Part shown: in pieces, positions 1-9,100 of the stretch
How the letters are laid out: each line of letters opens with the position of its first letter
Numbering within the stretch: the first letter of the stretch is position 1
NCBI RefSeq assembly: GCF_002159845.1
Contig: NZ_NFJK01000002.1
Location: forward strand, 245,251-309,250
Length of the DNA: 64,000 bases
Direction: 5' to 3'
Origin: Anaeromassilibacillus sp. An250
GTDB lineage: Bacteria > Bacillota > Clostridia > Oscillospirales > Acutalibacteraceae
Notes under the pieces: generated by a model
What the model was told of the DNA's origin: nothing
Seen by the model: only the letters and a program-made list of their open reading frames with translations
Databases searched by the model: none
Position numbers and translations under genes: made by a program

Positions 1-1548
1 ACCGGCCATAACCGGATTGCCGCCATACTTTTGGGTATGGAGGACCCACAGTTGAACGGATTTGAAGTCCTAGAGCTTCTATCCGAATTGCATTGGACGG
101 ATCGGATTCCTGTTGTCACAATTGTTTCCCGCCATTCGAAAAAAGTAGATGAAGTTATCTTACGTGGGTATGGTTTGGGAATGGCAGACGTCATTTGTAT
201 GCCATGCCCTGCTGAGGTTGCCCAGAGGCGCATACAGAATATGATGGAACTCTATGCGCACCGCCTCTATTTGGATAAAATAGCCACCTATCAGACACGG
301 GAATTGCGCCAGCAAGAGTGTAAACTACGCCGTACCTATACCTTCATCATCGATGCGCTCAGCACAGCGGTGGAATTCCGGAACGGCGAATCTGGGCAGC
401 ACATCCGCCGGATCCGTGGGATTACAGAGGTGCTTTTGCGCCATCTGGCGGTGACCCACCGGGAACTGGGGCTGGGTGAAGAACAGGTGGAAACGATCAT
501 TTATGCCGCTGCAATGCACGATATTGGGAAGATTGCGATCCCAGATTCTGTGCTGCTCAAACCTGGGAAATTGACGGAGTATGAATATGCCATTATGAAA
601 AGGCACACGCTCTATGGGTGTGAGCTTTTGCAGAGTTTTGTCTATGAGCAGGACGACGCGCTGGCTACCTGCTGTTATGAAATCTGCCGTTCCCATCACG
701 AACGTTGGGATGGGTGTGGCTATCCAGATGGCCTTGTGGGAAACCAGATCCCTTTGGCGGCGCAGGTAGTTTCCCTGGCCGATGTATATGATGCCCTGGT
801 GAGCAGACGGATCTATAAGCCCCCTTATTCACATAGCCAAGCGGTACAAATGATCCAGGATGGGGAATGTGGCGCATTCAACCCGATGCTTTTGAAGTGC
901 TTTATGGAAGTAGAAAAACAGCTATGTGAACAGTTTGCCTTCCATGCAGCGGAGTGCTCGGATGGCAGCCTTCCTGCATATAGAGGTGCGTATATGGAAA
1001 TACAGGATAAGCACATTTATCAGGGAGGACCAAGCGGAGAAAACCGATCCCCGGAGGAGATGGCTACATACAACCTATTGGATCAACTGGGGATTTCTTA
1101 TGAACGCCTGGATCACAGCCCGGCAGCTACCATTGCAGATTGTGAAGAGGTCAAAGACCTTTTAGGGGTGGAAATTTGTAAAAACCTGTTTCTCTGCAAC
1201 CGTCAAAAGACCCATTTCTATTTGTTGGTCATGCCAGGGAATAAGGCTTTCCATACAAAGGAGCTATCTTCCCAGATTGGAAGTGCGCGCTTATCCTTTG
1301 CGGGGCCAGAGGCGCTGGAGGAGATGTTGGGGGTGACGCCGGGCTCGGTAAGTATCCTTGCGTTGATGAACGACCCAGAGCATCAAGTGCAGCTCTTGGT
1401 GGACCGGGATGTAGCAGAGGAACCTTTGTTCGGATGCCATCCGTGCCGCAATACGTCGAGCTTGAAAATCCGCACAAAGGACATCTTTGAGGTATTTCTT
1501 CCATATACGGGGCATTCACCGACGTTGGTAACGCTTTCGAATGAGTGA
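1..1548 (+). CDS. Pseudo-receiver / HD-GYP phosphodiesterase fused to a ProX/YbaK tRNA-deacylase-like domain (5' end outside window)
   Basis: The reading frame is open from base 1, so the true start is missing. Residues 1 to about 90 (counted from base 1) resemble a response-regulator receiver domain. The phosphoacceptor position reads ILLG instead of ILLD and the KP lysine is Met (CMPCP), so phosphorylation looks impossible. A HD-GYP domain follows: HDIGK with H173-D174, then HHERWDGCGYPDG. This family hydrolyses cyclic di-GMP. From about residue 350 the frame continues into a complete YbaK/ProX-type domain (TYNLLDQLG, KNLFLCNR, LSFAGPEAL, VTPGSVS, HPCRNTSS), a family that deacylates mischarged tRNA(Pro). 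These proteins normally stand alone at about 160 residues. I see no stop or frameshift between the two halves. A terminator follows directly. The domain calls are firm, but the purpose of the fusion is unknown. Confidence 0.85.
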   Translation, partial: TGHNRIAAILLGMEDPQLNGFEVLELLSELHWTDRIPVVTIVSRHSKKVDEVILRGYGLGMADVICMPCPAEVAQRRIQNMMELYAHRLYLDKIATYQTRELRQQECKLRRTYTFIIDALSTAVEFRNGESGQHIRRIRGITEVLLRHLAVTHRELGLGEEQVETIIYAAAMHDIGKIAIPDSVLLKPGKLTEYEYAIMKRHTLYGCELLQSFVYEQDDALATCCYEICRSHHERWDGCGYPDGLVGNQIPLAAQVVSLADVYDALVSRRIYKPPYSHSQAVQMIQDGECGAFNPMLLKCFMEVEKQLCEQFAFHAAECSDGSLPAYRGAYMEIQDKHIYQGGPSGENRSPEEMATYNLLDQLGISYERLDHSPAATIADCEEVKDLLGVEICKNLFLCNRQKTHFYLLVMPGNKAFHTKELSSQIGSARLSFAGPEALEEMLGVTPGSVSILALMNDPEHQVQLLVDRDVAEEPLFGCHPCRNTSSLKIRTKDIFEVFLPYTGHSPTLVTLSNE

Positions 1549-1563
1549 TTGATTTTCAAATGT

Positions 1564-1588
1564 AGGACGGGAATTCCCGTCCTTTTTC
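1564..1588 (+). terminator. Intrinsic terminator
   Basis: A perfect 20-base palindrome (1564-1583, arms AGGACGGGAA/TTCCCGTCCT) is followed by a T run, 16 bases after the stop of the HD-GYP gene. Confidence 0.85.
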
Positions 1589-1659
1589 TTTATAGACACA
1601 TAAAAAGAGATTGAAGCATAGGATACCAACAGACAACCGAATGGAAGGTGGACAATGCG

Positions 1660-2730
1660 ATGGTGACCATCAGTCTGTGTATGATTGTGCGCAATGAGGA
1701 GGCCGTTTTGGAGAGATGCCTGCATTCTGTTTGCAATGCCGTGGATGAAATCATCCTGGTGGACACCGGTTCAGAGGACCGTACCAAGGAAATCGCCCGG
1801 TCCTATACGGACCGGATCTATGACTTCGCCTGGTCGGATGATTTTGCTGCGGCGCGGAATTTTTCCTTTTCCAAAGCGACGATGGACTACTGCATGTGGA
1901 TGGATGCGGATGATGTCCTATTGGAAGCGGATACGAAGGCCCTTCTGGAATTGAAGGAGACATTGGACCCATCGGTGCAGGTGGTTATGCTGCCCTATCA
2001 CATCGCGTTTGATGCACAAGGAAAACCGACGTTTTCTTACTATCGGGAGCGTTTGATCCGGAATGGCCAGGGGATGCGATGGGAGGGGGCAGTCCATGAG
2101 GTCATCACGCCGGTCCAACCGATTGCATATGGGAAGGCCGCCGTCACCCATCAGAAGATCGGTCCTGGGGACCCGGACCGCAACCTCCGGATCTACGAAA
2201 AGCAGCTTGCGTTGGGAAAAATACTTTCGCCGCGGGAGCAGTTCTATTATGGAAGGGAACTGTATGCCCATGGAAAATTTCAAGAGGCGGCAGAGATATT
2301 CCAGAACTTTTTGGATGGCGGGCGGGGATGGATAGAAAATTCTATTGATGCATGCCGGCAGTTGGCATACTGCCAATATGCGCTCGGCAATGAAAAAGAC
2401 GCTTTGCGTTCCCTGCTGCGCAGCCTGGAGCTGGATGCACCCAGGGCGGAGGTATGCTGTGATATTGGCAAGCATTTTTTGGACCGGGGGCAATACCAGC
2501 AGGCGATCTTTTGGTACGAGACTGCGGCGGGCAGGACGCGGGACGATCAATCGGGGGCGTTTGTCCAGCCGGATTGCTATGATTATATCCCGTATTTGCA
2601 GCTATGTGTCTGCTACGACCGGCTGGGGGAATTCGATATAGCCAACCAATACAATGACATGGCATGGCGTTGTAAGCCCGAATCAGAGGCTTGCAGAAAC
2701 AATCATATTTATTTTATAAAAATACGATAA
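1660..2730 (+). CDS. Family 2 glycosyltransferase with TPR region
   Basis: This is a 356-residue protein. The N-terminus has a GT-A fold signature: SLCMIVRNEE, then VDEIILVDTGSEDRT, then a DxD-type motif in MWMDADD. These proteins transfer a sugar from a nucleotide-sugar donor. The second half is helical with TPR-like repeats (around FYYGRELYAHGKFQEAAEIF and ACRQLAYCQYALGNEKDAL), as in SunS-like and related Firmicutes glycosyltransferases. The ATG at 1660 is preferred over the upstream in-frame GTG at 1648 because GGAAGGTGG lies at a suitable distance. It stands alone between two terminators. The acceptor is unknown; it could be a protein or a cell-surface glycan. Confidence 0.85.
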   Translation: MVTISLCMIVRNEEAVLERCLHSVCNAVDEIILVDTGSEDRTKEIARSYTDRIYDFAWSDDFAAARNFSFSKATMDYCMWMDADDVLLEADTKALLELKETLDPSVQVVMLPYHIAFDAQGKPTFSYYRERLIRNGQGMRWEGAVHEVITPVQPIAYGKAAVTHQKIGPGDPDRNLRIYEKQLALGKILSPREQFYYGRELYAHGKFQEAAEIFQNFLDGGRGWIENSIDACRQLAYCQYALGNEKDALRSLLRSLELDAPRAEVCCDIGKHFLDRGQYQQAIFWYETAAGRTRDDQSGAFVQPDCYDYIPYLQLCVCYDRLGEFDIANQYNDMAWRCKPESEACRNNHIYFIKIR

Positions 2731-3146
2731 GAATAGATATCAATCTGTATATTTATTAGCTAGTCTATAAAGTTTCTTGCCCTGTTTTATATGTAAAGAT
2801 CTGCCTGACGAATGCAGTCAAATATTGCATTTGTCAGGCAGATACATTTTTTGAAAAAAGGAAAAAAGAAAAACAATTATTTTTTTGCACAAATAGCGAA
2901 TTTTTTTATAGGATTGTGGTTTCAGCCTTGTAGTTCCTTTTGAAAAATGATACTATATACAATATCTTAGGGCGTCTATTGTAAATCATTATGCATATCC
3001 GCAGAATCTTGACCCAGAGGTCTTTTTTAAGGGATATGACACGGACGCTCTTTTTGGATTTTTATGAAGGAGGAGATGTTTTAAAAAAATTTTGGAAGCG
3101 AAGATATGAAGAAGAGAAACCGTTTGAAAAGGAGGTTTGTTCACAA
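2731..3146 (+). other. Intergenic and leader region before the GH2 gene, with terminator
   Basis: A long hairpin at 2799-2843 (arms ATCTGCCTGAC/GTCAGGCAGAT, with inner AATGCA/TGCATT pairing) followed by T residues terminates the glycosyltransferase gene. The remainder is A+T rich. A weak promoter is possible (TTGTAG at 2928-2933, TACTAT at 2951-2956). An open frame runs upstream of the GH2 start from 2991, but it has no signal peptide at its own N-terminus. A ribosome site-like GAAGGAGGAGATG near 3066 opens only a very short out-of-frame peptide. Confidence 0.6.
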
Positions 3147-6100
3147 GTGAAACAGAGAAGAAGGCTTCTTGCATTGCTTCTGGCAAGCACGATTGCCATG
3201 GGGAGTTTCACCGGCGCGCTGGCCCTCACCGATGAGGACGTGAAGGACAGCACGGCCGCGCAGAGCAATGTGGCGGAGGACGCCACAGAAATGGACCGGC
3301 AGATTTTATTCAACGATGACTGGAAATTCTATCTCGGGGATGCTTCGGGCGCACAGGAGAAGAATTTCAACGATTCCAGTTGGCGCGATGTCACCCTACC
3401 GCACGACTGGAGCATCGAGCTTGACTTTACCAATGGTGCAACCACTTCCGAGATCGGCCACCTGGCAGGTGGTATCGGATGGTACCGCAAGACGTTCACC
3501 CTCCCGCCGGAGATGGCGGACAAGCGGATTACCGTCGACTTCGGCGGTGTCTATATGGACAGTTATACCTATGTGAATGGGGAATTGGTTTCCCGCCATC
3601 CGTACGGCTATACGCCGTTCTCCTATGACATCACGGACCTGGTAGTCTGCGACGGCGAGACGGAGAACGTAATCGCGGTACGGGCGGAAAACCGGATCGA
3701 TAGCATGCAAGGCACGACCAGCCGTTGGTATTCCGGCAGCGGCATTTACCGTGACGTCCACCTGACGGTCACGGAACCGGTGCATGTAGCGCGCTATGGC
3801 ACGAAGATCACCACGCCGGACCTGCAGGAGGAATACACCTCCGGCCAGGATGTTACCGTGAATGTGGCAACCCAGGTGCAGAACGATTCGGAGGATGAAG
3901 CGACGGTCACCGTCCGGACCTCCATGGTGGGCTATGAAGACGAGAGCGTCCTCATTGACCCGGTGGAATCGGAGCCCGTTGCTGTAGCAGCCGGCGAAAC
4001 TGAGACGGTGGAGCAGGTGCTCTCCGCGGTAGAACCGGCCCTATGGTCCGTGGACGACCCGAACCTCTACAACTTGGTGACAGAGATTCTGGTGGACGGC
4101 GTTGTTACCGACCGTTATGAGAGCCGCTTTGGATTCCGTTGGACGGAGTTTACCGTCAACGACGGCTTCCTCCTCAACGGCGAGTGGATGAAGCTCAACG
4201 GCATGTGTATGCACCACGACCAGGGCGCTTTGGGCTCGGTGTCGAATTACCGTGCCGTCCAGAGACAGATGGAAATCCTCAAGGGGATGGGCGTCAATGC
4301 TATCCGCGTCACCCACAACCCGGCGTCCAACGAGTTGTTGCAGGTTTGCGACGAGCTGGGCCTGATGGTCATTGAGGAAGCGTTTGACTCGTGGTTCCTT
4401 GGAAAGAAAAATTACGACTATGGCGTCCGCTTCTTTGAAATGGAAGCGACGGACCCGACGGCAACCCCCGGCCAGACCTGGGCGGAATTTGACCTGAAGA
4501 CCATGGTCAACCGCGGAAAGAACTTCCCCTCCATCATCATGTGGTCCCTCGGCAATGAAATTTATGCCACGGACAATGCGAGAGGCCCCGAGACCGCGCA
4601 GAAACTATATGATTGGGCAAAGGAGATCGACGATACCCGCCCCTGCACAATGGGCGAGGACAAGTTCCGCGAAAGAAGCGCGACGGATACCACCTCTACA
4701 TACATCCAAGTAGCGGACAAGATGGACGTCGTCGGTATGAACTATATCGACCGCTATCCGTATAAATACGATACCCTCCGCGCGACGCATCCGGATTGGA
4801 TTATCTATGGTTCGGAGAACTCATCTGCAACCAAGAGCCGCGGCGTTTATGCGCACCCAGATAGCGAGGGTACCGGAGACTCCGGCAGCCACCCGGATTA
4901 CCAGCAGTCCTCCTATGACAACGACCACGTGGGCTGGGGCAGCACCGCGACGCAGAGCTGGACCGCAAACCGCGACCGGAAATTTGTCTTGGGAGAATTT
5001 GTCTGGACCGGCTTCGACTACATCGGCGAGCCGACCCCGTGGAACCAGAATGCATACGCGCCGCCGAAGAATTCTTACTTTGGCGTTGTGGATACTGCGG
5101 GCTTCGTAAAGGACGACTATTATCTCTATGAGAGCCAGTGGACCTCCGTTGAGGAGAACCCCATGGTCCATATCATGCCGCACTGGAACTGGGACGACGC
5201 CTCCCTGCGCGCCCAGGTGACGGTGAACGGGCAAATCCCGGTCCGCATTTATTCCAATGCGCGCTCGGTCGAATTGTTCAAGGACGGCGAATCCCTTGGC
5301 AAGCAGACCTTTGCCACCATCACTCCGTATCAGGATGAAAAGGGCGAGGATGTCGTCTATCAGGTGAACCCGGACAATGAGAGCAAGCTCTATCTGGAAT
5401 GGCGCATTCCGTACGAGCCCGGCACCCTGAAGGCTGTGGCATACGATGAAAACGATGAAATCGTGGCGGAAGACGTTGTGACGACCGCAGGCGACCCAGC
5501 GGCGATTTCGCTCTCCGCAGACCGCCAGGTCATCGAGTCCGACGGACGCGACCTCTCTTACATCACGGTGGACGTCCTAGACGCAGACGGAAACTTTGTG
5601 CCCACGGCGGACAACCAGATGTATTTCAACATCACCGGCGACGGCAAGATCGTCGGCGTGGACAACGGCAACTCCCCGAGCTGGGAGCGCTATAAGGACT
5701 ACGACGGCGTGTGGAAGCGCAAGGCTTTCAGCGGCAAGGCGTTGGTGATTGTCCAGTCCACCAAGGAAAACGGTTCCTTCACTTTGACGGCGACAGGCGA
5801 CGGCCTTGCCAGCGACTCGATCACCTGCTATACAACGGAGAATGCGGGCGAGGGCAAGGATATCCTGGGTTATGACAATCCTGGAACCGTTGTGACCAAT
5901 GTCAACGAGCGGCCGGATCTGCCGGAGACTGTTATGGCAATCTATAGCGACGGCAGCAAGGAAGAGGTCCCGGTTGTATGGGATGAGATTCCGGAAGAGC
6001 AGCTGGCACAGCCCGGCACCATCACGGTCCGCGGCGATGTGGACGGCGCAACGGTCGAGATCACGGTCATTGTGAAGAGCGTCCTCGGCGTGCGCGATAC

Positions 6101-9100
6101 CCGCATGGTCACCCGCACCGGCACGGTTCCCACGCTTCCGGAGACGGTCAAGGTCGTGTACAGCGACGGCACCGAACAGAGCATGGCGGTTGCCTGGGAG
6201 ACCATTACCGAAGAGGAAGTTGCCCAGGAGGGGACCATCACCAAGCTCGGCACCGTGGAGGGCATCCCGGAGGATATGAAGGCGACTGCGTATATCCGCG
6301 TAGGGGAACAGTCGGTCCCAGGCGCGAATGTGGCCGTCCGTGCAGCAGGAGAGACGTATCCGAAGGCAAATGCTTCCTATAACGTTGGAACCGGGCATAA
6401 TATGTCCGACAGCATCAACGATGGAACCATCGCCTTTAGTCCCTCTTGGAACAACTGGCAGAATGGCGGCGTCGGCCTGGAGGATTCCTGGGTAAGCGTC
6501 GAATTTGAGGAAGCGTACACAATCAGCAAGGTTGGCGTGCATTTCTTCACAGACGGACAGACCAAGGAGCCGAGAGAGCTGATCGTCCAATACAGCAACG
6601 ACGGCGCCGATTGGACCAATGTAGAAAATCAGAGCAAAACCTCTGGGTTTAATGTTGCACAGGGAGATGTGAACACCGAATATTCGATCACATTTGACGC
6701 AGTGAATGCGAAGTTTATCCGCCTGTCCATGAAGGGGCAAGTGCGCGATGCAAGCACCTTCAAGCCGGTGGGTATTTCGGAGCTGAAAGTGTACTCGGAT
6801 ATTACAACCGCGCCGGTGCCGAGCAGTGATGCTACATTGACGGCATTGCAGCTGAACGGCGAGGATTTGGAAGGGTTTGCACCGACCACCTATTCGTATA
6901 CATATGTGCTCGGCTACAACGATTCGATCCCGGAGATCACGGCAGTTCCCGCAGCAAATGCATCTGCGTTTGTTGTCCCGCCGCTGACCAACGACGGTTC
7001 CGCGAGCATCATTGTTTCCGCGGAAGATGGAACAACCAACCGCTACACCATCCAGTTCCAGCGCAGCGACGCGACGTTGGAGAGCGTGGTACTCTCTGCG
7101 GATAAGACGGATCTGGTGGAAAACGAGTTGGTTCCGTTCACCTTGACCGCCACCATGGAAGATGGCACGACCCTGTCCAGCGGCAGCTATACGGTGGAAT
7201 ACACCGTCACGGCGACCGACGCGGAACAAAAGGGTTGGGTGAAATTCAATAACAACGGACAGATCGAAGCGCATACGGCAGGCGCCGTGGAAGCTGTGGC
7301 AGAGGTCACTTACCGCGGTAAGACGGTCGCTTCCGAGCCGTTGGCCCTGACGATTGCAGCGGCAACCGAGCCGATTGTCGTACAGTTCTATGATGCTGTT
7401 TCGGTTACGACCAAGTTGAACACCGCCCCGGTTTTGCCGGAGAAGGTTACCGCTTACGTGGCGAACAGCTTTGCACGGGAGCTTTCCGTGCAATGGGATG
7501 CGATTGATCCCAGCCAGTACGCAGCGTATGGCCAATTTACGGTGGAGGGCACCGTCGAAGGACAGGAGCTCAAACCGACGGCCACCGTCCTTGTAAAAGA
7601 CGCGATTGCGGCACAGCAGGTTTCCGCAGCTACGCCGTATGGCAATACCCCGTCGCTGCCGGAAATTGTTACGGTTTACAACAGCGATGGAACGACGAAC
7701 ACGGAAGTCCCGGTCACCTGGGAGCCGATGTCCGCAGACGACTTTAAGGTCGAGGAAGGAACCGTCGTGCTGGTCAACGGCGTGGCGGAATTGGACGGAA
7801 CGGAATTGCCGGTTATTGCGAGCGTCCGTGTGACGAGCCAGGATGTGGTCGTCAGCAAGAACTATGCAGAGCTTCAGAACGGCTACGAGCTTCCGTTTGC
7901 CATCGCTTCTTATACCAACGACGTCCCCGAATCGACGGACCGTGTGGATAAGCTGAACGATGGAAAGATCTCCTTTGCAACTTCGGATGCAGAGGGCAAG
8001 AATATCTGGTGCGACTGGCAGCGCAATGCTGGCGGTACGGAAAACTGGGTTGCTGTTATCATCGGCAACAGCGGCGCCGTTGTGAACCGCTTTGTGGATA
8101 CCCTGAAGGTTGGCTTCTATGACGAAGGTTCTTCCGGCGGCACGCAGAAGCCTTCCGATTACCGAGTGGAATACTATACCGGCCCGATCGACTTTACCCT
8201 GCCGGATGGCCCCACAACCGCACTGGGCCCGAACAACCCGCGCGGCCATGTCCGCGACATGGCGGACAGCCCGCTGAACGACGACAGCAATTGGCAGGAA
8301 GTATCCTATGTGGGCGGCAAGCCCGCGGTAAAGACCGGTGAGATGATGGAAATCACCTTCGACCCGGTGGAGACCTGCATGCTGCGTGTGTACATGACCC
8401 CGACAGGGACTGCCTGCCTGGGTGTGACGGAATTGCAGTACTTCGGCAAGGATGCCGTCGCGAAGTCGGACTTTGCCGTCAATGCCATCAAGATCGACGG
8501 CGAACCGCTCGCAGACTTTGATGCGTCCAAGATGGAGTACACCGTAGAGCTCACCTCCGCGGCGGTTCCGGCCGTAACAGCAGAGGCGACCAACAATGCA
8601 TCCGTTACGATTGTCCCGGCCGTCAGTGCAAACGGCACAGCGAAAGTGATTATCGCGCCGGAGGATGGCAGTGTTGCAAATACAAAGACCTATACCATCC
8701 AGTTCCACAGCGAATCTACGGCGGACACCTATCCTGTAGTGACAGAGCCGGTGGAAGGCGCAACCGTTACGACCGACCTCCAGCAGGCGCAGGAAGGCCA
8801 GACCGTTACGGTAAACATTGCGGACATCGCTGCGGATAAGCAGTTCCACTCCATTACGGTTGTGGATGCAGACAATAACCCTGTTGATACAACCGAAGTG
8901 GTGGCTGGCGAACAGTATACCTTCACCATGCCGGCTTCCGCTGTCACCGTCAAGGTGGTTTTGGAGGATAACGACCCGAATCAGGAACATCTCTTGACCG
9001 TTTCTTACTCCGGTAAGGATGTCTCCCTGTGGGTGGACGGCGTCCAGCAGAGCTTTGCAGACAAGATCAACCAGTACCGTGTCAACCTGAAGAAGGGCGA

